This document shows, piece after piece, positions 1-5,345 of a stretch of DNA of 5,345 bases. Made by a program: the position numbers and the translations under genes. The stretch is from Planctomycetota bacterium. Its GTDB lineage: Bacteria; Planctomycetota; Phycisphaerae; UBA1845; UTPLA1. The notes under the pieces are model-generated. The model did no database searches. It had not been told where the DNA came from and was given only the letters and a program-made list of their open reading frames with translations. The stretch spans positions 1 through 5,345 of the forward strand of contig JAPULF010000585.1 in the NCBI GenBank assembly GCA_027295245.1. Direction: 5' to 3'. How positions within the stretch are numbered: position 1 is the first letter of the stretch; each line of letters opens with the position of its first letter.

Positions 1-18
1 GCCCTCCCGCGTCGCCAG

Positions 19-2274
19 CTAACTCTTCGTCAAGACATCGACAAACGGCGAGATATCCCGACCGTTCGACGCCCCGTCCGCGTTGACATCGCTACGAAGG
101 ACCCAGTCCGGGTCCGTATTCTGCTGCAAGAGAACGCCCACAAGAGATGAAACATCCAAAATGTCGACCGCCCCGTCCCCGTTGACATCGCCGGGTTGCC
201 AAATATCGATCAGCCAAGCCCCGCGCCCCTGCGTGGCGGCCAACATTCTTCCGCGGGGCAAATCCAGCCGAAGGTCGATCACCGGGGCGTTCGGCAATTC
301 CTTGCCGAATCGATGCCATGTGGCTCCGTCATCCAGCGATCGATACACACCCGCCTCGGCGCCGGCATAGAGCACGTCCAAGAACGGCCGCGTGTCCACT
401 GCGATCACATTGATCGGCACGTCCGGAAGATTCCCGTCCAGAACGGCCCATGACTGGCCGCCGTTCACGGTTCTAAGAACCTGATCGGCGCCGAAGGCCG
501 ACCCGGCCAGGTACGCCGTTTCATCGTCATCGGGCGACACGAATATCTGCCTCATGATGCGAAACCAACCGGGAAGTCCCTGCCGCACGAGCGCCCACTG
601 GCCGCCGCCGTTGAAGGTCACCTGCACGTTTCCGTCGTTGGTCGTCACCCAAATCGTCTGCGGGTCAGACGGAGCGATCGCGATGCTGTGAATCGCACCG
701 GTGCCGGTGGCGGTCAGATCGGGACTGATCGACGACCATCCGGCCCCGCCGTTGGTGCTCTCGAACACCACGTGTGTACCATAGACCATGCGTTGAGGAT
801 CGCTGGGGTCCATCACGAAAGGCGGCAGAAAGCAGTTTCGACCGGAGAGACCGCTGCCCGTCCAGTTGAGGCTGAGCCCGCCATTGGTAGAGCGATACAG
901 ATTACCCGTTCCCTGAGATTCGCAAAACACGATGTTCGAATTCGTGGGGTCGACCGCCGTCGCGCCGCCGTCGCCGCCGAAGATCTGAGACCAATCACCT
1001 GGACCAAGGCGCTTGTTCGTCCCGTTGTCTTGCGTTCCGCCGAAGAGCGTATCCTCGTCTGCCGGGTCGAGCGAAAGTCCGGCATAGAACTGGATCAGGC
1101 CAAGCCCGTTGTTCAGGTGGCTCCACGAATTCCCGAGATTGGTGGACCGATGAACGCCGCCGTCATCGCCTACCAACAAACGGCCGGAAGCGTCCCAGGC
1201 GATTGCATGCAAATCGACGTGTGGAGGGGTGATCGTCGTCCAGTTTCCGCCGGCGTTCGTCGAACGATGTGCCGTCACGCCGCCGACGATCACCACGTTC
1301 GGATTCGTCGGCTGAATGGATATGACGTTCAAATACCAACCGTAGGTCGCCATGAAGTTGGGCGCGAACAGCGGCGTCCAGTTGTCGCCGCTGTCGTCCG
1401 ATCGATACACGTCCAGCAAGGATGCCGAACCCCCGGTGGAGTTCGCGGATTCTGTGATCGAAACGTACACGCGATCGGGCAGCAAGGTCGGCGCCGTAGC
1501 GATCGAAATCCGGCCGACATTGGCGACCGGTAATCCCCCGGCAAGACGATTCCACGACTGCCCACCGTCCGTGCTTCGATACACGCCGTTGTTCGAGTCG
1601 CCGAAGATCTCCCCGATGCAGGCGAACAAAACCTGAGGATTGAACGGATGAAGGGCCAGGTCGGTGGCCGCGAGCGCCGGCAGGCCGTTCACGAGATGTT
1701 GCCATGTATGCCCGCCGTCCTCGGACTTGAACACGCCGAACGGACCATCGGCTTGCGGATGACCCTTGGCGGCGGACCGCGCCGGCAGAAACCCGCCGGC
1801 CGGCGTAATCGCCGCAAATACCGTCGACGGATTCGTGCCGTCAACGACGATTTTGGAGAAGCAGCGCCCCGCGAAGGTGGCCTCCGCAAGGTGAACCCAA
1901 TTGTCCCCGCCGTCCGTGCTCTTGTAGAGGCCGACCCCGAATCGGCTGTGATACGCGAAATTCGCCTCACCGGTGCCGGCGTAGAGCGTGTTCGCGTCGG
2001 TCGGATCGAGCGCCAATGCACCGATCGCCGTCGTGGGCAGACTATCCGTGAGCGCCGTCCACTCAAGATCGCCGCTTCGCCTTCGCCACACGCCCCCGTC
2101 GGCCCCCGCCACAAAATATCCTTCCGCGTCCGTCGGATGGGTGGCGATGGCGGAGATTCGGCCGGTGTACGAGACTTCCGTAATCGGCGCAGGCCCCCAC
2201 GGCTGCCAATCCGGACCGACTTGGCCCCGCACCGTCGCCGTGAACATCAGCAGCAGAAAGGCTGCGCGAGTCAC
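19..2274 (-). CDS. Secreted Asp-box (BNR/sortilin-like) beta-propeller protein with C-terminal dockerin-type repeats
   Basis: With a GTG start at 2274 the product is 751 aa. It opens with a signal-peptide-like segment (Arg at position 3, then AAFLLLMFTATVRGQ). About twelve Asp-box motifs (S-x-D/N-x-G-x-x-W) follow, at roughly residues 67 (degenerate), 119, 184, 234, 292, 338, 377, 462, 506, 553, 602 and 646. The spacing fits a large multi-bladed beta-propeller like those of sortilin/VPS10 and BNR-repeat proteins. The blade-closing 'TQGRGAW' lies near 682. Residues 695-751 hold two dockerin-type calcium loops (D-x-N-x-D-G...D at 696-707 and 729-740) and end the protein. I chose the GTG start because the open frame reaches an ATG at 2373 that would bury the signal peptide behind 33 polar residues and overlap the upstream gene. 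An AAGG lies 7 nt before the GTG. Its role is unknown: probably an extracellular binding or scaffold protein. No catalytic sialidase arginine triad or Cys-rich 10CC domain is evident (only four cysteines), so neither sialidase nor sortilin is claimed. Confidence 0.88.
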   Translation of the reverse strand: MTRAAFLLLMFTATVRGQVGPDWQPWGPAPITEVSYTGRISAIATHPTDAEGYFVAGADGGVWRRRSGDLEWTALTDSLPTTAIGALALDPTDANTLYAGTGEANFAYHSRFGVGLYKSTDGGDNWVHLAEATFAGRCFSKIVVDGTNPSTVFAAITPAGGFLPARSAAKGHPQADGPFGVFKSEDGGHTWQHLVNGLPALAATDLALHPFNPQVLFACIGEIFGDSNNGVYRSTDGGQSWNRLAGGLPVANVGRISIATAPTLLPDRVYVSITESANSTGGSASLLDVYRSDDSGDNWTPLFAPNFMATYGWYLNVISIQPTNPNVVIVGGVTAHRSTNAGGNWTTITPPHVDLHAIAWDASGRLLVGDDGGVHRSTNLGNSWSHLNNGLGLIQFYAGLSLDPADEDTLFGGTQDNGTNKRLGPGDWSQIFGGDGGATAVDPTNSNIVFCESQGTGNLYRSTNGGLSLNWTGSGLSGRNCFLPPFVMDPSDPQRMVYGTHVVFESTNGGAGWSSISPDLTATGTGAIHSIAIAPSDPQTIWVTTNDGNVQVTFNGGGQWALVRQGLPGWFRIMRQIFVSPDDDETAYLAGSAFGADQVLRTVNGGQSWAVLDGNLPDVPINVIAVDTRPFLDVLYAGAEAGVYRSLDDGATWHRFGKELPNAPVIDLRLDLPRGRMLAATQGRGAWLIDIWQPGDVNGDGAVDILDVSSLVGVLLQQNTDPDWVLRSDVNADGASNGRDISPFVDVLTKS

Positions 2275-2281
2275 GATTCTG

Positions 2282-2285
2282 CCTT
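2282..2285 (-). promoter_or_regulatory. Ribosome binding site supporting the GTG start of the propeller gene
   Basis: On the minus strand AAGG stands 7 nt before the GTG at 2274. It is a weak Shine-Dalgarno match. Together with the signal peptide that begins exactly at this codon, it decides the start against the longer ATG frame from 2373. Confidence 0.45.
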
Positions 2286-2291
2286 GTGGAC

Positions 2292-2326
2292 CGTCGATGC
2301 CCACGGCTTTTCGAGAGCCGTCGACG
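2292..2326 (-). other. Inverted repeat in the leader of the propeller gene
   Basis: Two nested arm pairs are seen: ACGGCT (2303-2308) with AGCCGT (2316-2321), and CGTCG (2292-2296) with CGACG (2322-2326). They leave a one-sided 6-nt bulge at 2297-2302. The structure would form an 11-bp interrupted stem in the 88-bp gap between the DUF4198 gene and the GTG start. No T-tract follows, so it is not a typical intrinsic terminator. It could be a processing or mRNA-stability structure, or chance in GC-rich DNA. Confidence 0.35.
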
Positions 2327-2362
2327 CGTCCTCGGCTATTCAAGGGCCCAACCATCAATGCG

Positions 2363-3217
2363 TTATTCTCCACGCTTATCAGCGGGACGATTCTCTGATC
2401 GGCCCGCTTCCGCCTTGGGGCGATTCACCCGAAACTCCAGGGTCGCCACGAATCGATCGCCCGGTCGAATGCGGACACCGTCCGCGTCGGGCTTGTGTTC
2501 CGCCACCAGGATCCATCTCCCCGCGTCTCGAATCGGAATCCTGGCGAAATCGTTCTCGCCGGTGTCGGATTTGAATGTTCGTGTCACGTCGGGGGGCGGG
2601 CCGCCTCCGACTTCGCCTGCGGGAGCAGCCGGTACGGGCTTCGCGCCGGCCAAAACCTCGGTAGGACGGCACGCAACGACCAGCTCCATATTCTTCATGG
2701 TCTTGCCGTCGAACTTGATCCGAACCGGAAGGACGCCACCGATCATCAGGCAGCTCGGGTCCACCATTGAGTCAATTTCCAATCGATGCCCAAACCGGGC
2801 AATCGCCGACGCGGAAGGTCGCGCCGGCACATCCGTAACGGGGCCGTCAGGCGCAACGACAACAATCATTTTCTCATATTGGAACAACCGATCCGTTCGG
2901 CTAGCCGAGGTCGGCTCGATGCTCGTGGAAATGACGTACGTGCCCGCGCCGCGCGGCGTGAATCGCCAGGTCTTCGATTTCGACGCCGGATCGACCCGAG
3001 GTTCGACCAATTCCTGATCGCCTCGAAATCGCACAATGACGCGGATGTCCGAGTCCCGCGCGATGCCCGAATCGTCATCCACCCGCAATACAAGCGGCTT
3101 GCCGACACGGGCGGTCTGGGGCGTAAGGACCATCAACGGCACGGGTTCGGCCGCAAGAAGCAACCGGGGACCCGCGGCCAACACAAACACTGCCGCCGCC
3201 GTAAATCGTCTGTTCAT
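2363..3217 (-). CDS. Exported DUF4198-like protein
   Basis: The product is 284 aa from an ATG at 3217, which has a perfect GGAGGA six nt upstream. Residues 1-23 form a signal peptide (RR at 3-4, hydrophobic core, probable cleavage after LLLAA), so the protein is exported to the periplasm or beyond. The rest reads as two beta-rich halves in the style of the DUF4198 family. The N-terminal half is residues 28-121, with 'RVGKPLVLRV' and 'GTYVIST'. The C-terminal half is 145-264, with 'RLEIDSMVDPSCLMIGG', 'PVRIKFDGK', 'DAGRWILVAEHK' and 'RFVATLEFRV'. A Gly/Pro/Ala-rich insert (about 188-211) interrupts the second half, and a charged tail (265-284) ends the protein. Some DUF4198 proteins are linked to nickel or cobalt uptake, but no transporter gene is visible here, so that role is not asserted. 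The frame extends to an ATG at 3286, but this lacks a Shine-Dalgarno site and would spoil the signal peptide. The gene sits 88 bp upstream of the propeller gene on the same strand. Confidence 0.82.
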   Translation of the reverse strand: MNRRFTAAAVFVLAAGPRLLLAAEPVPLMVLTPQTARVGKPLVLRVDDDSGIARDSDIRVIVRFRGDQELVEPRVDPASKSKTWRFTPRGAGTYVISTSIEPTSASRTDRLFQYEKMIVVVAPDGPVTDVPARPSASAIARFGHRLEIDSMVDPSCLMIGGVLPVRIKFDGKTMKNMELVVACRPTEVLAGAKPVPAAPAGEVGGGPPPDVTRTFKSDTGENDFARIPIRDAGRWILVAEHKPDADGVRIRPGDRFVATLEFRVNRPKAEAGRSENRPADKRGE

Positions 3218-3223
3218 CGGCAG

Positions 3224-3229
3224 TCCTCC
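3224..3229 (-). promoter_or_regulatory. Strong ribosome binding site of the DUF4198-like gene
   Basis: On the minus strand GGAGGA is followed by 6 nt (CTGCCG) and the ATG at 3217. This fixes the start 23 codons inside the longest open frame. Confidence 0.8.
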
Positions 3230-3261
3230 ATGCATCCGGCCCGAAGACTTCCGGAGCGTGT

Positions 3262-3267
3262 ATTGTA
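3262..3267 (-). promoter_or_regulatory. Candidate -10 box for the DUF4198-like gene
   Basis: The minus strand reads TACAAT here, 5 of 6 matches to TATAAT, which would start a transcript about 35-40 nt before the ATG at 3217. The upstream TTGAAC is only 13 nt away, too close for a standard -35 box, and no good hexamer is found at 16-18 nt. The call rests on the -10 match and its location alone. Confidence 0.3.
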
Positions 3268-3286
3268 CCCAAAACAGACGGTTCAA

Positions 3287-3302
3287 TCGGGCAAAAGCCC
3301 GA
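3287..3302 (-). terminator. Small perfect hairpin just after the 54-aa ORF
   Basis: TCGGGC (3287-3292) and GCCCGA (3297-3302) are separated by four A on the plus strand, which is a TTTT loop in the minus-strand RNA. The 6-bp GC-rich stem begins 3 nt past the stop codon of the small ORF and lies just before the putative promoter of the next gene. There is no run of T after the stem, so termination is uncertain. An attenuating or mRNA-end-stabilising role is equally possible. Confidence 0.35.
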
Positions 3303-3305
3303 CTC

Positions 3306-3470
3306 TCATCCGTCGCAGCCGATCAGCAATCTGAATATCGAGGACAGATCGAGGGTCCGAATGCTCAGAAAGCTGAAGACGGAGAGGAAGGTATCGAAGA
3401 CCCGCTGATACAGGACGATCATCTGCTCAATAAAGCCGATGAGGTCGGAGAATTGTGAACACGCGCCCAT
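3306..3470 (-). CDS. Small hydrophobic protein, 54 aa, unknown function
   Basis: An ATG at 3470 opens a 54-codon frame ending in TGA at 3306. It is preceded by one of the best Shine-Dalgarno sequences in the window (GGAGGAGG, with the last GGAGG 8 nt before the ATG). The peptide starts MGACSQFSDLIGFIEQMIV and is rich in Phe, Leu, Ile and Val throughout. Scattered charges (D9, E15, R23, D26, R38, D41, R47) give an amphipathic-helix look rather than a clean transmembrane span. Cysteines are at 4 and 52. About three quarters of its codons end in G or C, as in its neighbours. It sits alone in the 316-bp gap between the HD gene (63 bp upstream) and the DUF4198 gene (88 bp downstream), on their strand. 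I do not recognise a family. It could be a membrane-associated small protein, a leader peptide for the next gene, or a chance frame; the ribosome binding site and composition favour real translation. Confidence 0.6.
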   Translation of the reverse strand: MGACSQFSDLIGFIEQMIVLYQRVFDTFLSVFSFLSIRTLDLSSIFRLLIGCDG

Positions 3471-3478
3471 TTTTGCCG

Positions 3479-3489
3479 CCTCCTCCCCC
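3479..3489 (-). promoter_or_regulatory. Very strong ribosome binding site of the 54-aa ORF
   Basis: The minus strand reads GGGGGAGGAGG, then CGGCAAAA (8 nt), then the ATG at 3470. Two overlapping GGAGG cores lie at good spacing, and the A-rich stretch just before the start codon favours ribosome access. This is the main evidence that the small frame is translated. Confidence 0.65.
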
Positions 3490-3507
3490 GCATGTGCTTC
3501 GGCTCGG

Positions 3508-3521
3508 TCGGCAGGGGCCGA
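3508..3521 (-). other. Short hairpin between the HD gene and the 54-aa ORF
   Basis: TCGGC (3508-3512) pairs with GCCGA (3517-3521) around a 4-nt loop. An alternative pairing is CTCGG (3503-3507) with CCGAG (3518-3522). It begins 12 nt past the HD stop codon. No T-tract follows, so it is at best a weak terminator or a transcript-end structure. Confidence 0.25.
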
Positions 3522-3533
3522 GACGTGGAGCCG

Positions 3534-4217
3534 CTAGCTGTTATCGAGGATCTTCTGAAGGTTCTCTCGGGCCTGCCGCTCGAACCTGGATTGGAAATAC
3601 TCGGTGAAGAAAATACTGGGCCGGTCCAGCAAGCGACGAAACAACTCCGCTTGGTTTTGATAGAACGTCTCGTCGTCGAGCCAGTCGAACTCCCGCCGCA
3701 CCAGCGCGCCGGTTTGCTTGAACTGATCGAACGTCCGGCCCAGACCGGCCAGGTCGATGTCAACGAGCAATTGAGCGTCCGAATCCGCTGGAATCCCATC
3801 ATGACGCGTCGCGAGGACGAGATCGGCGACGCGGGACGCCGTTTCCGGCGGCAAACCCGCGTCGACCGCGACACTTTCGGCCATCAGCGCGCTTTGCTTC
3901 TCATTATCCGCACGCCGGGCATCGTAAACCGCGTCGTGAAACCAGATTGCAAGTTCCACCTGCTCGGGATTCTTGCATTCGACACGAACCTCATCGAGCA
4001 GATCGAGACAACCCTCGATGTGTTCGAGATTGTGGTAGGACCGATTCGGCTCGGAGTAGAGGGTCTCAAGGCGGGCATACTGCTCCTGCGAGTCGCCCTT
4101 GCATTTCAGGCGGGTCCAGAGATCACACCATTTTTCCCAAAGAGCCATGGCCAGTTCGGCATTATCGTCCTGACGCCCGAATCGAGCAAGCCGCGCCAAG
4201 CGACGCCACCGATCCAT
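3534..4217 (-). CDS. Predicted metal-dependent HD-superfamily phosphohydrolase (COG4339-like)
   Basis: The product is 227 aa from an ATG at 4217, close to the usual length of this family. Residues in family order are: 'ALWEKWCDLW' (25-34), 'YSEPNRSYHNLEHI' (54-67), 'AIWFHDAVYDARRADNEKQSA' in overlapping parts (90-110), 'LVLATRHDG' (133-141), 'VDIDLAGLG' (152-160), 'RREFDWL' (174-180) and the closing 'ARENLQKIL' (216-224). The likely metal ligands of the HD fold are H62 or H66, the H94-D95 pair and D153 or D155. No signal peptide is present, so it is cytoplasmic. Family knowledge predicts hydrolysis of a phosphate ester, with unknown substrate. The open frame extends upstream to 4418, but those 67 residues are low-quality sequence outside the family. 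A weak AGGG lies 9 nt before the 4217 ATG. A later ATG at 4148 would keep the core but has no ribosome binding site. It is the first gene of the minus-strand block. Confidence 0.88.
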   Translation of the reverse strand: MDRWRRLARLARFGRQDDNAELAMALWEKWCDLWTRLKCKGDSQEQYARLETLYSEPNRSYHNLEHIEGCLDLLDEVRVECKNPEQVELAIWFHDAVYDARRADNEKQSALMAESVAVDAGLPPETASRVADLVLATRHDGIPADSDAQLLVDIDLAGLGRTFDQFKQTGALVRREFDWLDDETFYQNQAELFRRLLDRPSIFFTEYFQSRFERQARENLQKILDNS

Positions 4218-4226
4218 ATCAAGCGA

Positions 4227-4230
4227 CCCT
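4227..4230 (-). promoter_or_regulatory. Weak ribosome binding site of the HD gene
   Basis: On the minus strand AGGG stands 9 nt before the ATG at 4217. The match is modest, but it is the only plausible one near the starts compatible with the family's N-terminus. Confidence 0.35.
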
Positions 4231-4404
4231 ACCAGCGGGTTCTGCGGCTGCCGCGGAAAACTCGGAGCGAGAGGGTGGCCAAAACCGCACGAGTAATTAC
4301 GCGTCGGGTCGTATTGGATCGCGCGACTTTTTGTGCTCGAACTGGAACCGCACCGCCTCGCGAGACGAAGGTCAATCCCCGGCCCCGCCCGATCCGCATC
4401 GTCG

Positions 4405-4434
4405 ATGCCACAGGCCAAGGGCCCGGCCTATCAT
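4405..4434 (+). promoter_or_regulatory. Candidate promoter of the SGNH hydrolase gene
   Basis: TATCAT at 4429-4434 matches the -10 consensus at 5 of 6 positions. ATGCCA at 4405-4410 matches the -35 consensus TTGACA at 4 of 6, with an 18-nt spacer. Transcription would begin about 40 nt before the ATG at 4481. Housekeeping-type consensus is assumed; planctomycete promoters are not well matched by it. Confidence 0.3.
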
Positions 4435-4467
4435 GGGGTGCGCGGACCGAGAGGAAGGACCGCCCGT

Positions 4468-4473
4468 GGAGGA
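4468..4473 (+). promoter_or_regulatory. Ribosome binding site of the SGNH hydrolase gene
   Basis: GGAGGA is followed by 7 nt (CAACGGC) and the ATG at 4481. This chooses that start over the in-frame ATG at 4433 and the open frame that runs back to 3947. Confidence 0.8.
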
Positions 4474-4480
4474 CAACGGC

Positions 4481-5260
4481 ATGAAGTCGATTCCGCCCGA
4501 TTCGTACCGGTCGCCTCTGATCTGGACGGCCGTTGTCGCCTTGGCATGCGGCTGCAACGGCGACTTCGATTTCCGTTTGCCGGATCCGGCCGTTCGGGTC
4601 GTGGCCTTCGGGGACTCTGCCACCGCCGGACCGGCCGAGATGGACTACGTCGAGTTTCTTCCCAGCCTCCTGAGTCAGCCGGCCGGGGCCTTTACCAACG
4701 AGGGACGCGGGGGCGAGACCACCGACCGAGGCGTCGGCCGTCTACGTTCGCTGATTACAAGAGGCCTGTTTCCGAACGCCGACACCGTTCTGTTTTGGGA
4801 GGGAGGAAACGACCTGACAGATTGGATCGAAGAGCGCGACGGGCTGTTGATCTTCTCGCCGTCCAGCCCGGGTTACCCCTTCGCCGAACAACTCACCGAG
4901 CTTCTGGACGACGTACAGGCGAATATCGAATCCGCGATCGACATCGCCCGGCAGGCCGGCCTGCAAGTCTACGTGTCGACCTATTTTTCGCTACCCGCTG
5001 TCAGCCTGGACTGCGATCCGCTCTTTCTGAGTATCCTGCTTCCCTCCCAGGCGGCAAACGCCAATGCCTACGTGGCCATGCTCAACGAACGCATTCGATC
5101 GGCCGCGCTAAACGGGGGGGCCGTCGTAGCCGACGTTGCCGCGGCGGACGACACGTTGAGGGCCGAACCGCGGAACTACTTCAATTGCAATCATCTCAGT
5201 GCCCGCGGCAACGAAATCGTCGCGAAGGTATTCTCCGACACAATCCGAGCCGGATCTTAG
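4481..5260 (+). CDS. SGNH/GDSL-type hydrolase, probable lipoprotein
   Basis: The product is 259 aa. Residues 1-25 are a signal sequence with a lipobox-like end ('VVALACGC'; C23 or C25 would carry the lipid), so the protein is probably membrane-anchored outside the cytoplasm. The SGNH blocks are in order. Block I is 'VVAFGDSATAG' (40-50, nucleophile S46). Block II is 'NEGRGGETT' (73-81, oxyanion Gly at about 78). Block III is 'FWEGGNDLTD' (105-114, oxyanion N110). Block V is 'YFNCNHLSARGNEIVA' (233-248, catalytic H238). The family hydrolyses ester bonds of lipids, acyl-thioesters or acetylated sugars; the substrate here cannot be told. The residue three before the His, normally Asp, is N235. 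C178 and C236 are the only other cysteines and could form a disulfide next to the active site. It is transcribed away from the HD gene and its stop overlaps a possible convergent gene. Confidence 0.87.
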   Translation: MKSIPPDSYRSPLIWTAVVALACGCNGDFDFRLPDPAVRVVAFGDSATAGPAEMDYVEFLPSLLSQPAGAFTNEGRGGETTDRGVGRLRSLITRGLFPNADTVLFWEGGNDLTDWIEERDGLLIFSPSSPGYPFAEQLTELLDDVQANIESAIDIARQAGLQVYVSTYFSLPAVSLDCDPLFLSILLPSQAANANAYVAMLNERIRSAALNGGAVVADVAAADDTLRAEPRNYFNCNHLSARGNEIVAKVFSDTIRAGS

Positions 5261-5343
5261 CCGTGGGTGGTGGGGCCGGCTCCGAGTCGCACGGCCGACT
5301 TCACGACAATTAATCGTTCCACCAGGCGGCAGTCCCCTAGCGC
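5257..5343 (-). CDS. Possible C-terminal end of a convergent gene (partial)
   Basis: On the minus strand a frame enters from the window edge and encodes 28 residues (beginning ALGDCRLVERLIVVKSAV) before TAA at 5257-5259. It would overlap the SGNH stop codon by 4 bp. About three quarters of its codons end in G or C, and the residues look like ordinary protein, but a second minus frame is also open here, so openness alone proves little. No terminator with a T-tract is seen in 5261-5345; only a loose GGCCG...CGGCC inverted repeat lies near 5274-5295. Without the upstream part the product cannot be named. Confidence 0.25.
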   Translation of the reverse strand, partial: ALGDCRLVERLIVVKSAVRLGAGPTTHG

Positions 5344-5345
5344 CA

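Larger units (their letters stand above)
4218..4480. other. Divergent intergenic region
   Basis: These 263 bp separate the HD gene (minus) from the SGNH hydrolase gene (plus) and should carry promoters for both. On the plus side a candidate promoter is listed separately. On the minus side the AT-richer patch near 4290-4330 (GTAATTAC and TATTGG on the plus strand) is the likeliest place, but no convincing -35/-10 pair was found. The open frames that cross this region read as low-complexity Arg/Pro-rich sequence and look non-coding. Confidence 0.6.

Noticed and set aside
688..1533. Long plus-strand open frame (281 codons) opposite the propeller gene
   Set aside because: The product is Arg/Val/Gly-rich with no recognisable motif and no ribosome binding site. 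The minus strand carries clear Asp-box repeats across the whole stretch, so this is an antisense shadow typical of GC-rich DNA.
19..2274. Assignment of the propeller protein as a sialidase or sortilin
   Set aside because: Asp-boxes occur in many propellers. No sialidase arginine triad or Tyr/Glu pair could be placed, and the Cys-rich 10CC domain of sortilin is absent.
2274..2373. Longer N-terminus of the propeller protein from the ATG at 2373
   Set aside because: It would overlap the upstream gene and place 33 polar residues before a signal peptide that begins exactly at the GTG codon at 2274.
1648..2574. Long plus-strand open frame (308 codons) opposite the propeller and DUF4198-like genes
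   Set aside because: It spans two well-supported minus-strand genes and their gap, and its product is low-complexity Arg/Pro-rich sequence without any domain.
3218..3286. Longer N-terminus of the DUF4198-like protein from the ATG at 3286
   Set aside because: The GGAGGA six nt before the inner ATG at 3217 and the signal peptide starting there favour the shorter form. The extension would also cover the -10-like box.
3036..3458. Plus-strand frame ending in an acidic stretch, opposite the 54-aa ORF
   Set aside because: It has no ribosome binding site and starts deep inside the antisense of the DUF4198-like gene. The minus-strand alternative has a strong Shine-Dalgarno site and fits the gene order.
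4218..4418. Longer N-terminus of the HD protein from the ATG at 4418
   Set aside because: The extra 67 residues are low-quality sequence not found in the family, and the shorter form already has normal family length.
3947..4480. Upstream extension of the SGNH hydrolase frame, including the in-frame ATG at 4433
   Set aside because: It runs antisense through the HD gene with Arg/Ser/Pro-rich content. The lipoprotein signal and the GGAGGA both point to 4481.
1..5345. Mobile element, CRISPR array, tRNA/rRNA, or defence or toxin-antitoxin system
   Set aside because: I saw no transposase or integrase motifs, no regularly spaced direct repeats, no tRNA-like cloverleaf and no known defence domain. 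The HD protein belongs to a housekeeping-type family and has no partner here suggesting nucleotide signalling.

Overview
The window is GC-rich, densely coding bacterial DNA. It most resembles a planctomycete, with Phycisphaerae-like lineages the best guess. The main clue is the large secreted beta-propeller protein, which ends in a C-terminal dockerin-type repeat pair (a D-x-N-x-D-G calcium loop followed by an 'ISPFVDVL'-like helix). Planctomycetes use this architecture widely on exported proteins. A DUF4198-type exported protein and a lipoprotein SGNH hydrolase fit the same setting. This is a taxonomic inference from protein style; the window contains no marker gene.

Layout: four genes lie on the minus strand in the order of transcription HD-superfamily phosphohydrolase (4217 to 3534), a 54-residue hydrophobic small protein (3470 to 3306), a DUF4198-like exported protein (3217 to 2363) and an Asp-box beta-propeller protein with dockerin (2274 to 19). 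The gaps between them are 63, 88 and 88 bp, so some co-transcription is possible. However, a promoter-like -10 sequence and small hairpins in the gaps suggest that at least the DUF4198 gene may have its own start. Divergent from this block, across a 263-bp intergenic region, is a plus-strand gene for a probable SGNH/GDSL-hydrolase lipoprotein (4481 to 5260). The last 85 bp may hold the end of a further minus-strand gene that converges on it and runs off the window.

Function: three of the five recognised or proposed proteins are predicted to be exported (propeller, DUF4198 protein, SGNH lipoprotein). The HD protein is predicted to be cytoplasmic. I see no obvious shared pathway. No mobile element, CRISPR array, tRNA, rRNA or phage or defence gene was found. 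The most noteworthy items are the small hydrophobic protein with a very strong ribosome binding site, and the SGNH hydrolase in which the usual catalytic Asp position is Asn. Neither amounts to evidence for a new multi-gene system.
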